From contig NW_026516748.1 of the NCBI RefSeq assembly GCF_025766255.1, positions 62,001 through 126,000 on the forward strand: DNA of 64,000 nt, read 5' to 3'. Shown here in pieces: positions 47,231-61,696 of the stretch; position 1 is the first letter of the stretch; every line of letters begins with the position of its first letter. The position numbers and the translations under genes are program-made. Below the pieces are notes generated by a model, which saw only the letters and a program-made list of their open reading frames with translations, was not told the origin of the DNA and searched no databases. This DNA comes from Zychaea mexicana (taxonomy: Eukaryota > Mucoromycota > Mucoromycetes > Mucorales > Lichtheimiaceae).

Positions 47231-50121
47231 CCTACTGCCATTGCGCTTGGTACTTGTTGGTGCTTTCTCTGGAGCAGTTATGTAGTTGCAAATGAGCCTT
47301 TTTGTGCTTGAGTCGTCGAGAAAACCGTAGGCTGTGCATTCGCATGTGTGCTCTCAAAAACAATACAGCTGGTTTACCTTCACGACTATACCAACAATGA
47401 TTGCAAATTGCTGGTGGCAAAATAAAAAACCGTATCGCAAAGCAAACAGACCATCCCCATATTCACATATACACGAACCAGATCGCCAACCCAAACTAAA
47501 TGATGTTTGCCTTGATTTCTTTGCAGTATAAAAGGCCCAGTACATAAGCTCATTAGGGAAGTTACATAATCCAACTTGTTGGGTCTTGCCACCAATCTCT
47601 CATGCTACTGTCTCTCAACATTACTGCTACTGATACACGTATACTAGTAATACTCATAGATAGATTGAATATGGAATGTATCATCACTGCTTAAGATTAT
47701 AACAAGTTACAGGTCACCCCGCAGAGATGAGTAAAATAAGTGGCAGGCGATGAGAGTAGAAAATAGGATGCACTAATCCCATGGGACAATAATGAGTGAA
47801 GTAATGATGTGATGGTATTATAAGGTCAATATGATAATGTATGCTAATGGGGTATCATACTAATGGTAGTAAATACAGACAGAGTAATGATGGCCGTGAT
47901 TTTGACAAGGGCAAGTGAATGTTGGTCATTTTCTCGTTTTTCCTTTCTCAGCTAGATTTGGTACGAATGTCGTTAATGTGGGAGGGAAGACTGACTTTTG
48001 TGTTACTGGATGTTATCATATTGTCGAAATGAGTATGGGTTGGCCCCGAGGTTTCTTATATATAAATCTATAACATCAATAACATCATTGACGACAGTTT
48101 ATTATGGTACCATTCTGAGCGGGAAATAGTCCACTTTGAAAGCCTGTAACATACTGTCTATCATGAACCTGTTGTGTTTAAATGCAGCCAATATAAGCAG
48201 ACAATACGTACTGCTGAATTATTTGTTTTTGATGCTGATTGCTTGAAAGTAGTATCCCAGTGCTTGATGATGCACCTGCACGAGAAGGAGGAGATAATGC
48301 TGCTACGATTTCGTTATGGTGCCTTTTTTCAAAGAGTCTATTAGGATGTCGCTGTTTTGACTTATTTCGCTTGTAGAATGTTCAATCTACACACATATTT
48401 GATGCATGGAGTTGCAGTCGTAGAAGATGGATTAAGGACACTTGTTTTGAGTGTTGCTCGAGGAAGGAAGACTTGATATAATTTTGTAGACGTAAAAGCT
48501 AATACGATATGTACAAGCTTCTATAGATCTTTATCTATACTGATACCGACGTAAATACATATCTCATCGCATGGTTGAATATGGCAGCGTTGATGATAGG
48601 TAACAACGTAGTGAATGGTATTTCCAATTAATTTTGTTAGCATTAGGTTGACAGTGATAACGATGAACTGCACAATAATTGTGATTGAAGCGGGTGACTG
48701 GTGCTCTATATAGTCATCGATCCCACCGGGCAATCAGAGCTGTCCTCTACCAACCACTGCGATGCAGATTTCGAGGAACAAATACTTCTCAATTCCAGTA
48801 AATTTCATAGCGTATAATTACCAGTGGATTTACATATGTAAATCCACTTATAGTACGTTGGATTAGGAATGTCTTTGTATTATTTTAAATATGTTGGTAG
48901 ACTACTGTACGCCGTGTAGTTATGAGAACAAGAGATTTTACCTTGCGTCACCAAGACTTTTACAATGTGGTCTCTATGATATTGTACTTGTAGAATAGAT
49001 ATGATTTCTTTTTTGTCGATGTATATCAAGGCAAGCGAGCATGTAATGTGTGACATTTTGTCAAAGTTGATATATGTCGGCACCGACCGTTGGCTTTGGT
49101 ATATTAGCTTCGTATATCTACTATTACTATGCTTAAAATTACAGTATCCCTAATTGCTGCTTCGTTTGCATAGCGACCCCGTCAAGTTGAAAAGTCGGTC
49201 GCCATTTGCCCCACTCGTGTTTCACCTTGACTGCATGGGTGTGCTTTTGTAAAGAAGCCCTAGTTAAAACGCTAATACCGCCAGGAAGATTCCTCCTGAT
49301 ATATTAATCACATTGACGTGGTACAGTATCCCAATAAAAGGATGTGAGGTAAGGCGGTTAAAGAGTAAGCTAAAATGCATTCAACGGTCTATAAGCTTGA
49401 AAATGATAATTATCTAGCTACATAGGACAAGAACCTGTAGTCAGGGGGCTGCTTTCATATACAGTGATAGTAGTGATATTCCAGCAAACGTGGGATTATG
49501 GCGGTGTGCTACACTTATTTTATTTCGCACTTTTGTCTCACCAGCACTCTGCTGTTTTGATGGTCAAACAAAAAGAAACCTTTATATATAACACAGCATG
49601 ATCATTGTACTCTGTTACTCGTCACAGCTGTAAGCTATGCATACAATCATCATAAAGGTAGGGTAGAAATTCAACGTGTACCTGTTTCTATGCACGTGCT
49701 GTTGTCATCATCTTGCACTGGGCTAAACGCGTGTCCCAAACAGGCCTTCTAAAACAGTTGCCACCGACAACAAAGCGTTTCCATCCGTTAGGAGGATCGG
49801 GAATTCAAACTTGCCAAACGAAGTAGTGGTGGACCGGGGAAAGAGAGAGCACACAGCTCTTCTCTTTTTCGCTCCTTCTTGTTTCGATTCTTTCGCACCC
49901 CGTCTCATTAACGAGAGGAAACGATCGACGTTGCCACATAAATTCACATAAAGATCGCCCGAATATCGAAGCCAGTCACCACCATCCATTGTCCCACGAT
50001 TGTTATCAAATCCACCTAGATAACTCTACATCACTGCACGCGTTCACCAACACAAGGGCTCTCTCTCTCTCTCTATATATATATATACACTACCTCTTAC
50101 TGATTGACGAACGCTGCCGAT
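47231..50121. other. Long gene-poor interval upstream of GEM1
   Basis: About 2.9 kb with only short open frames. A minus frame at 47232-47420 has C2H2-like spacing (CNHC ... HMRMH) but no supporting context. The last 100 bp (CT-rich then (TA)n at 50055-50090) resembles a promoter. No RNA gene recognised. Confidence 0.4.
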
Positions 50122-53119
<2,998 letters not shown>

Positions 53120-53241
53120 CAAAGACGGGTTTGAAAAATGTACTTGTATTTTGTAACTCCTGTAATTAATGCCGAATGGGAAAGAAAAAAAAAAGATAAA
53201 AAAGTGTGTGTATCCAATTCCCTTCTTTTGTTTATCCCCCT

Positions 53242-54673
53242 CTATAATTTCTGGCCGGCGGCACTGTACATCCAATAGAATTTACGGCATTTTGTAAGGC
53301 CAAGGAGCACTTCTTCGCCATGTTGCTGTTGCTCGATGGGATCATTAAGTCCCAGGTTTGGGCCGAGGATGGGCATCATGCTTTTCAGTACACGTTGCCA
53401 GTTCCACAGGAACTTTTTCGCAGCTGCTGTGTTGTTTGCTTGATAGTGTAGAAAGAATACCGCGTTTCATTGTTAATAAGGCGTTCTAATGCAGTTACTG
53501 CTACGCTACTTTAATACTCGCATCTACTTACACATGTCTATTGGACGGTTATCGACTTGAATCACCTTACACCCCGCCTCTGTCAAATAACGAGGTTGCT
53601 TCGGTCCAATATAGGGATCTTGTCCGCGCGTTCCCATGGTGTCGATAACTGTTGGTGTAAGTCAAATTTGGTTTGCTTTAATACGGCTGCTCTCGCTCAA
53701 TTATCAAAGTGCTAGTGACCTTACTTGCGTTGGCCGTTTTTCCTACAGCCGGATGGTCATCGAAGTCTGGCTATATAGTTATGGCAACATCAGTGTATGA
53801 AGAATGAGTATGATAAATGTACATTAATGTATAGCTACAATACAAAGCTCTTCTTCGCTTTGAAAGTATAGGAAAAAATGACACACTGTGAAATAGTACT
53901 CGAGTAATTGAATAACTCCTCCAGGCTTAGTGATTCGGACAGCTTCGCGAATGGCATGCTCCCATTCATCCTCACGAAGCGCTAGAACGAAGAGACGCAT
54001 GTGTACAAAGTCAAAGGTGTTATCTGGGTAGTCAAGTACGTCGGTGACATCGCTGTAGATAATGTTTAAACGGTCCGACAAGGCTTCGCTTTGTGTCACT
54101 TCTACCATGTCCACACCATCAAAGGTGCATTTTGGGTATTCCAATGCCATATCCTACACGGGAGTGCATAAGATGAGCAGCTCATCGTTGCGGCATTCCC
54201 GGTATATGTAACTTTTGCTGCAACCTACCATGAGCCACGCGCCGGCGCCACATCCTATATCACAAATACGAGCTCCAGTTTCAAACGAGACGTATTTTGG
54301 GACTTCAGAAAGAAAGTTCCTGAGAAGAGGCTATGAGTTATCCATCAGTTTATGAGTGTCAAGGAAAAATGTCAAAAGCATTATTTACCCTTCGTATATT
54401 TCTTTGATGGCAAAATGTTGCTACACATAAAAAGTAATCAGTGCAATGCCGTTGCAGATCGGAGAATCTCCGACTCTTCTTTTTCCCTTCCCTTACCCCA
54501 ATGAGTCGGTCTTGCTCCTCCTCGTCCTTTGGAAGCCAATAAGCCGAGCTTTCATTGCTGTGGAAATCCCTTCCGGAGATAACCGCCGTTACCCCAGCCG
54601 ACGATTTCTTAAGAAGCGGAGGAATCGCTTTGGATTTCCTCAAAGCTGTGTTTCGTCCCCATCCCGCTATCAT
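53242..54673 (-). CDS. SAM-dependent methyltransferase (class I)
   Basis: Seven exons: 54497-54673, 54389-54420, 54229-54319, 53887-54153, 53725-53770, 53532-53648 and 53242-53426; about 304 residues. Contains an N-terminal SSAYWLPKDEEEQDRLIG and QHFAIKEIYEG, the SAM-binding GARICDIGCGAGAWLMDMAL, motif II/III YPDNTFDFVHMRLFVLAL, and ITKPGGVIQLLE. Family knowledge: resembles Mucoromycota UbiE/Trans-aconitate-like methyltransferases of unknown substrate. The start is uncertain: an upstream ATG at 54719 gives an MG-type N-terminus common in this family but in another frame, suggesting a missed splice or frameshift. Confidence 0.8.
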
Positions 54674-54719
54674 GATGCTGGCGTGTGTTTTTTTCACTGT
54701 TGGTGGCGGAATGACCCAT

Positions 54720-56189
54720 GGTAGAAGCTGATAACTGGTGCTTGTGCTGGCGTTTCTTTTTCCTTGATCTCACTAGAGAGGACATGTGCAAGTCCCGGGA
54801 TAGATGGCTACCCATGTATTTATACAATTCCTCTTGGGGACGCGGACGAGGAAGAGAAAGGTGGGCAGTTACGCGGGATATTAGAGGAGAACAAGAAGAA
54901 AATGGTACGAAAAGGCCCAGACAGAGAAGAAAGTATTTGGGTCGTGCAAGCTGTACCACTTTGATGAATAGTCCCAATTTTTCGTTGGTTACCTTTTTTT
55001 TTGGTTGCCATGCATGTTGTGTACCGCGAACGGTTTCCGAACAAACAGCAGAATTTAATTTCTAAAGTGTACATTATAAAAATCTTCTCAATACCAAAGT
55101 AATCCTACATAGCCATCCCTTTCAAACTTCCAGTTGTTTTAATCTATATTAAACGATGGGGTGATTTATTTAGACTCGCCTGGCACATTTTCTCGCTCGT
55201 TTTGAATAAAATTATTATCTTGCGATGCAAAACAGAAGTAAAAAGTAGAAAATACCTTCATGGTGCTGTTGAAATGTAACATTGGATACAGGTAGTACAA
55301 GAAGATTAGAATTTGCGGGCTCTCGCGACAGGGGAACGTCAATGCAAATGCCGTTTTGTCTCTGTATCTCGTTTTTATTCCCCTTTTGTTTCACAGGTTA
55401 TTTTAGGTGCTCTTATTAAGTGTTCTTGATACCATTGTACGGAAAAGCCTAGCAAAGTGGCATGATACGGCTGCGAAATACCATTAGCGCTGGTGAACAA
55501 AAGGTTGCGATGATCAACATCCTTTGCAACCTACCCCAAGTATCTATACTTCAAAACATACAAAGTGACGAAGGGCTCATCTAGCAACGACGAAGAACAA
55601 CAAGAGCGAAAAAAGAGACACAATTTCCGGAATATGACGGGTAGTTAATCACATAAGTAAACCGTTTATTTGATGAACGTAGTAATTCTGCTGAAAATGA
55701 TCTGATATGGGCTCTTGCTACATAGCTAACATCGATCGGAAAAAGCTAGAATTGGCAGTATCTCTTGTTTCCCTGTTGCTCATTTAAAAGACGTTAATAA
55801 GACGTTAGAGCGAGACTATTGATTGCAGCAAATGAGTGATATAGTAAGCAACGATGGCTATTAGATATGCTAATAGTTACAACTAGATAGTCTGTTGATG
55901 TTCTGCCAACAAAAAAGGACGTGCTCGGTCATGAGCTTTAGTAACCAAGCTACTAGAAGATAATACATTCTATATCTAACGCATTACATTAGCTTCCAAC
56001 AAACACACAAAACTAGAGATTTCACAGGATAGTTTTAATTCCTTTATTGAGGTGCCTTGGCAACGCACATTGACTACCAAAAAAGGAAACTCTGATGTGT
56101 GGAGGGGCCACAAACTGAAGGTGGCTTGTTGGGCACTTTTGCTTGAGCTTTTTTGACACACACGCTATATATTATATTCATAAGCAACA
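54720..56189. other. Intergenic region, no gene seen
   Basis: About 1.5 kb; short overlapping frames on both strands, none with a motif. It should contain promoters of the methyltransferase and TRM112, which are transcribed away from each other. Confidence 0.45.
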
Positions 56190-56705
56190 ATGAGATTGAT
56201 CACACATAACATGCTGCAGTGCCATGTCAAGAACTGCAACACAAACAACTTCCCTTTGAACTTTCAAGATGCCCAACTTGAACTCATTGAGGCTGATTTC
56301 AATCCGGAGTTTCTGGTCAACATGTTACCAAAGCTTGAATGGGAAGCATTGGTGAACACTACCGTACAGGTATATTATACAATTACCTGATATCTTCCGT
56401 ATTACCAACGGATGAATTAACTCTCGAATCTAACGCGTTTATTTCAAAAGCTTGGAATTTCGACCTTACCAGCACAGCTCCCAGAGAATGCAGCAGAAAA
56501 CGAAGAGTTCTTAAAGTTACTTCATAACACGATCCTCGAGGTATGACTGGGATACATACAATCTGCAGTAGCATACTCTTACTAACGAGCTTATTTTGAA
56601 TAGACTCATGTGCAGCAGGGAAAAATGATTTGTCCCAACTGTAAACACGAATACAAAATCAAGGATGGTATCCCCAACATGCTGCTTGCCGAACACGAAA
56701 TTTGA
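56190..56705 (+). CDS. TRM112: Trm112, activating subunit of methyltransferases
   Basis: Three exons: 56190-56369, 56451-56540 and 56604-56705; 123 residues, normal for the family. Starts MRLITHNMLQCHVKNC and ends with the zinc-binding part MICPNCKHEYKIKDGIPNML followed by LLAEHEI. The first CxxxxC and the later CPNC form the zinc site. Family knowledge: Trm112 stabilises Trm9, Trm11, Mtq2 and Bud23 for tRNA, eRF1 and rRNA methylation. Confidence 0.95.
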
Positions 56706-56845
56706 AGCATACTACAGACGGACCTTGCATACCAATTGCTTTGCACTCGAGAAGCATGAATCACACAAACACTTACTCCCGCGCCACACATCCACACATT
56801 CTTTCCCAAACACGTTATCTACGCATTTTTTAGACACTTTAACAG

Positions 56846-57173
56846 GCATTAAAAAGCTTATTAGCTACATAGTAGTGGATCATTGTAATCATCTACTTGA
56901 TCTTTGTCAACGATCTATCAATTGGTTGCAACCTTAATCAAAAGTATTCTTCTTTGTTCAATACCGCTTCAAATTCAATAGCATGCCAACGCAGACGTGA
57001 CGACGATCGATTCCGAGCACCAGCTTGCTACGAAGATGTCAGAGACAGCCAGTCTCATGGTCTTTACTTTCGCCAATTTCTCATTCAACAAAGTATTGCG
57101 GCAGCGTCTCGAACTGTTGATTGGACTTATAGAGCTTGAACACCTGGCCATCAAAAGGCAGTGTATGGTATAA
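56846..57173 (+). CDS. Unrecognised small gene (5' end not defined)
   Basis: Two exons join in phase: 56846-56871 (IKKLISYI) and 56982-57173, ending at a TAA. The main exon is a clean 64-codon frame reading HANADVTTIDSEHQLATKMS and LRQRLELLIGLIELEHLAIK, mostly helix-forming and Leu/Ile-rich, perhaps a small coiled coil. Acceptors are CAG and TAG with suitable upstream sequence. A starting ATG was not fixed, so at least one more 5' exon is expected. It runs toward the minus-strand gene ending at 57222, only 48 bp away. No family recognised. Confidence 0.4.
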
Positions 57174-57221
57174 TATGAGAAAAGAGGACATATTTGGCTA
57201 CAAGTCGTCATGTACTTTATG

Positions 57222-57640
57222 TCAAATAGTTTGATGGTTTAGCACGTAATGGTATGGATCACGAACTCTGAACAATGTACCTTGTAGAGATGCTCCACGG
57301 ATCATAGCCACAATGCTGTCTGGATCACCAATCATTTTCAAGTTATGCCACCAAGGCAGTTTTGTTACTTCTACCCTCTGTTAGAATGGTCATCTGAAGA
57401 ACACCCGAATAACAATGCTTTTTACACACACTTTTTGATTAAAGTCATATGCATACATCAATCGGATATCACGACGTCCAGTTATCTTTGCGCAATCGAT
57501 GTATGTTTCTGACTAACTGATTGCTTATCATGATTAACTCGCAGGATCAATTCTTCGATAAATCTGATTGTGAATGATCTGTGTCCATTATCTGTAAGTA
57601 CAGCCGTCTCGATTTTAAGCTTTGTGAACAAGTTTGACAT
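57222..57640 (-). CDS. Unrecognised 103-residue protein
   Basis: Three exons, 57539-57640, 57432-57485 and 57222-57377, each an exact number of codons. Introns are 53 and 54 nt with a CTAACAG-type end on the second. Starts MSNLFTKLKIETAVLTDNGH, continues IEELILRITGRRDIRLMYAY, then VTKLPWWHNLKMIGDPDSIV, and ends VRDPYHYVLNHQTI. Hydrophilic, no signal peptide or membrane segment. The protein-like composition over all three joined exons makes chance unlikely. Divergent from the gene at 57828, sharing about 190 bp of upstream sequence. No family recognised. Confidence 0.55.
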
Positions 57641-57827
57641 TCGTTTTGAAACGCGCCTGCACAGTGATATTTAAACAGCACAACGAGCAGCTGATCGTGA
57701 GACTCGTATCACGTATTGCTTTTACTTATCGAAAAACCACGTTACTGATGGAATTACGTTGATCTGAATAGTATTTTAGTATGTATATTATGTGTATTTG
57801 ACGGTTCGGAAATAGATCAAGCAGATT

Positions 57828-58614
57828 ATGTACCCATCAACTCGGCTCAGCTCGACTCGACTTATCATCATGGCGATGGCACTAAGCGACTACGCTGATT
57901 CCGATGGTATTCCACGTATTACAAGTATGGTTGTAGAAGTCTACGGATGTAGCTTTTCCCAGGAACGGATGTCGAAGAAAATTTTCCTGTACTACAATGA
58001 TGCCATTTTTCGAAGGTTTTGACGTGAATAGTTAGTTGGTCGTATACCTTTGTACGTACAGACAACCAAATATGTTTCAGATTCGGTGAGTAGAGAGACC
58101 GTTGATCCTTATGATAGGTCTTACTGAGACGTTAGGTTTTGATATCATCATGCAGTATGTTGTAATATTTACTGATGCTGTAGTGAAAGCCATCAACAAT
58201 AAACTGGGTAATAGGAAAGAGGTTCAATGCTGCTACTGGCAATGAAAATGATTCTTGATCAGGCTGGTTTAGCATCAGTATCTAATATGCATATAGCAAT
58301 ATAAATAGAGCATGACCGCATGACGACGGCATAAAACCCCTGATGTTTTTGTTTTTGATCTCTTTACTTTAGTTGCCCAGCTTCACTTTATATACGCTTC
58401 GAAAACAGACATTCGCTTGGGTTTTCTTACCAAGTCAAACATTGTAAAGCAGCGTAATAGTGAATGCAACCCGGTTGAGCTTATTGGCATCGTGATCGGG
58501 TTCCAAATTAGAGCATTGCCACAAAATCAGGATAAGTTGTTAGATGCAGTGAGTGATGACAACCACCCAGCCGTGGTGGCTATTGAAGTGTTTCTTTTGC
58601 CGGTCAATGTTTAA
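57828..58614 (+). CDS. Unrecognised gene with a candidate 5-nt micro-exon
   Basis: Exons 57828-58015, 58081-58085 (ATTCG, 5 nt), 58136-58207 and 58373-58614; about 168 residues, all phases consistent. The two introns flanking the micro-exon are 65 and 50 nt with normal ends; without it the frame hits a stop. Protein pieces: YADSDGIPRITSMVVEVYGC, then IFRRF-GFDIIMQYVVIFTD, AQLHFIYASKTDIRLGFLTK and ALPQNQDKLLDAVSDDNHPA, ending VFLLPVNV. It reads as a compact alpha/beta domain. Two in-frame ATGs (57828, 57870) could start it; another frame just upstream (IDQADYVPINSAQLDSTYHH) also looks coding, so the 5' end is unsettled. No family recognised. Confidence 0.5.
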
Positions 58615-58854
58615 GCGGGTTTCTTTTCCTGCTTACGGCATGCGAACTTCCCACCACCGAAACTTGACCCGCCGGGCCAAATCTTTTCTTTCTCAGTCAT
58701 CCACAAATAGGGAAAATGGGCTGTCACACGCGGTTGACGGAATAAAAGCTCTTGAGTCAGCATTTTCATTTGCCTTGCTTTGCTCTTCTTGTTGCAGATA
58801 GACTCCTCCCTCCCTTCCCCCCCCCTTCACACTTGCAACACACATACGCTTAGC

Positions 58855-59997
58855 ATGGCTATCATATCAAAAGAGACCCTGCCACCGTTTGGCCATGCTG
58901 TGGCCGGATCAGCTGGCGCCATGTTCGCCTTGTCTCTGGTCTACCCTCTCGATATGTAGGTTTCAGCTCTGTGTCCTTTTTGATGCTTTATCAGCATAAT
59001 TCTCCTATTCCCTGTCATCATTTTTTTAACACAATCAGAAAACACACAGCATCAAAACTCGTATTCAAGTCCAAGCAAAACACGAAGGTCTGGATGATAA
59101 GGAACAGGAACACTACACCTCAGCGCTCGACGGTATCACACAGATCATGCAGAAGGAGGGCCTTGCTGGCTTATATGCCGGTTTGGGCTCTTCGTTGATT
59201 GGAACAGCCTCGACCAACTTTACATACTTTTACTGCTACTCGTTGGTTCGCGACCTCTACAACAAAAACTACAATCCTGGCGGTGGCACCCTTTCAGCTG
59301 CCTTGGAGCTTCTTCTTGGTGCAGCAGCCGGTGCTATGACGACACTCGTGACGACGCCGATTGCCGTTTTAACCACTCGCCAACAGACTTTGCCTAGCGA
59401 CGAACGTCAGGGCGTCTTCGCCACCTGTGCGACAATCTTGTCCGAGGAAGGCATTGCTGGCCTGTGGAAGGGTATCCGTCCCTCCTTGATTTTGTGCGTC
59501 AACCCGGCTATCACTTACGGCAGTTTCGAAAAGATTAAGCAGTTTGTACTTGATGTCCTCCAAAGAAAGATGACACCTGCCACTGCTTTCCTTGTCGGTG
59601 CTATCAGCAAGACGCTCGCCACTGTCGTCACGTACCCATACATCATGGCCAAGGTTCGCCTACAGTGGAAGCCATCAAAGGAAATTCAGGATAAGGTGGA
59701 ACCCTACAAGGGTGCAGGTGATGTGTTGGCACGAGTGCTCAAGAGTGATGGTTTCTTTGGCTGGTACAAGGTAAATTTTGAATGCTGCTTACGTGAACGC
59801 TTTTTGTGTGTGCTATGCGCCAATCTAGTGCCGTTATCTAACATATGTCTGTTCTTTTGCAGGGCATGAGCACTCAGATCTTCAAGGCTGTTCTCTCGCA
59901 AGCCTTGCTGTTCATGATGAAGGACGTTTTCACCAACTACACCGTTATGGCATATGTTTTATTACTCAAACTCGCCCGACGAAAGCTTGCAGCATAG
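58855..59997 (+). CDS. ANT1: Peroxisomal adenine nucleotide carrier (Ant1/PMP34/PMP47-type SLC25)
   Basis: Three exons: 58855-58955, 59050-59770 and 59863-59997; 318 residues. Three carrier repeats with signatures YPLDIIKTRIQ, TPIAVLTTRQQ and YPYIMAKVRLQ, each after a Gly-rich helix (AVAGSAGAMFALSLV, GAAAGAMTTLV, VGAISKTLATVV). The third motif and repeat spacing fit the peroxisomal ATP carrier subgroup. Family knowledge: imports ATP in exchange for AMP for fatty-acid activation inside peroxisomes. The leader is C/T-rich. Codon use is more G/C-ending than in neighbours, suggesting high expression. Confidence 0.9.
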
Positions 59998-60458
59998 ATG
60001 TAGAAAGCTACTACTATACATTTCATTCCCCGCTTCTGGCCGTTCTTTCGGCTATGTTGTTATATAGACTTGGCTTACCTTCCCTTACTACTCCACAAAC
60101 CCTCTTCCTTTGTCATACATACACATACCGCTCCCAAAATTTGCTATGTTCGTTTTATTCAATATTACACGTTGATCTGTTCTTGTTTTAGGAGTGGGTC
60201 GGATTTAAGCTATACATATGATGTACACGTTTTTATGGCTGAGAGATGATTACTCGTGTGGTGAAATGACAACAACGGTTAAATTAATCGCGGTCTGGGG
60301 TGTATTAAATGACGTTTCCTAAAATCATGTGGATCGGCAGAACCGTGACCCCCAGATACTGCTCATTGTATGCCGATAGATTGACTCCCAGATTGGTATG
60401 ATGTTGCGAGGCACTAAAACAGTGCTGAATTTGATTTGATTTGCTTGCAGTCAATTAT
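59998..60458. other. Intergenic region
   Basis: About 460 bp. A short frame from an ATG at 60310 (MTFPKIMWIGRTVTPRYCSL) ends at a GT donor but does not join the next exon in phase. Otherwise nothing seen. Confidence 0.4.
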
Positions 60459-61460
60459 ATGCGCTCGTTGGATAAGCTAAGAATGTTCACCTCAGCGTAC
60501 TACAGCACGACGTTTACGCAAATACAAAAGGTTGTCTCGGAGCAAGCGCGAAAAGCAGCAATTGCGCGTCATCATAAGATAGTAGAAGCGATCCTTTTTC
60601 ATATTCGAGTATTATATGCCAAACAGCAGCTATTAGCATTACACGATACCCCACGTTCCTTTTCCTTTCTCTAGATCAAGCACATCTATAGTTACCCTTG
60701 CTGATCGATTTTCATCGAAAAGCAGCGGTTGCAGTATCAGATGAATCAAGGAAGTTAGTGCTTTCGAAGCGGAAGCGCAAAACTGGTAAACTAATTGACT
60801 ACGTACGTGATTCGGATCAGCTGTGAGTCAGTACGGGCTTTAGCCGCCGTGTAGCCGCAATGCCGCACATTGGATATGCAGAAGGATCGAGAATGACGCT
60901 TCTAGTCATGCCCCGAACACCGCCAGAAACCAAAATACTGAATTTTAAAAGCTAGAGACAACAGTTAGCGAATGTGCATCACTTTGATTTAAACATGACG
61001 CGCTCCCCTTCTTCCAACCTACTTCAGTAAGTATCAACACCACCGTCACAACACAACAACACAGACGAATAAGTATCATACGACATCCGTTTAAATATTA
61101 TACAGTGATCCATTATTGATGTTTAGACTGGCTTCTTAGACTGACGAACCGGCTGGACCAGAAGCGTAAGCTATCAAATTTATTTGTTCGCACGCGGAAG
61201 CTTGCAGCCGCCTAGGTTTGAATGATAAGAACGCAGCAGATCATGAGATCGAAGTGGAAAACGAAATGGCTAGGGCAATTGGAACAGCTAAGAACGACTA
61301 CAATACCAAAGACACTCCCAAAAAGCTTCTTGATGACTTGCAGCTCATCTTTATCAGGGCGTCAAGGTAAAACAATCCATTCTTTTTGATTAAAAACTTT
61401 AACTTTTACTAATTGAAACGGTTCTTTCAATATCATAGGTCGGTGACTATGATACTGTAG
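60459..61460 (+). CDS. Unrecognised Lys/Arg-rich helical protein, multi-exon
   Basis: Exons 60459-60608, 60692-60822, 61140-61165 (26 nt), 61216-61366 and a short last exon 61439-61460 fit in phase and give about 159 residues. Pieces: MRSLDKLRMFTSAYYSTTF, SEQARKAAIARHHKIVEAIL, LVLSKRKRKTGKLIDYVRDS, LTNRLDQKRLNDKNAADHE and TKDTPKKLLDDLQLIFIRAS. Highly charged and helical with an NLS-like KRKRK; no domain recognised. The end is uncertain: another frame beginning GVK|VGDYDTVATTKPCVVALRI continues open to 61696, so the gene may be longer and frameshifted near 61340. Confidence 0.42.
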
Positions 61461-61696
61461 CCACGACAAAACCGTGCGTCGTAGCATTGAGGATATCACG
61501 AAATACAGTAGATCGCAGCATGCGCAATGCAGCAGCGAACGAACTTGATTACCTACAAAAAAAATGGATCCTTCGCAATAGCCAAACCAAGCGGCTGAAG
61601 ATGCTAGCTATCCAATTAATAAAGAGCATGGTTACTCTCTTTACTACAAGTCTCAAGGAAGAAATGCAATGGGTGCGCCAAGTTCAATCCAGTTAG
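61439..61696 (+). pseudogene. Downstream coding-like frame, possibly the broken 3' part of the 60459 gene
   Basis: Open for 85 codons from the acceptor TCATAG at 61438: VGDYDTVATTKPCVVAL, then MRNAAANELDYLQKKWILRN and LKEEMQWVRQVQSS. Composition matches the charged helical character of the upstream exons, but it is out of phase with exon 61216-61366 by one base. Confidence 0.3.

Noticed and set aside
47232..47420. C2H2-like spacing (CNHC...HMRMH) on the minus strand
   Set aside because: Linker and core hydrophobics of a C2H2 finger are missing and no exon joins to it.
49723..49989. 88-codon minus ORF starting with ATG beside the GEM1 promoter
   Set aside because: Has a basic middle section but no motif, no splice support and overlaps the expected GEM1 upstream region; not enough to call.
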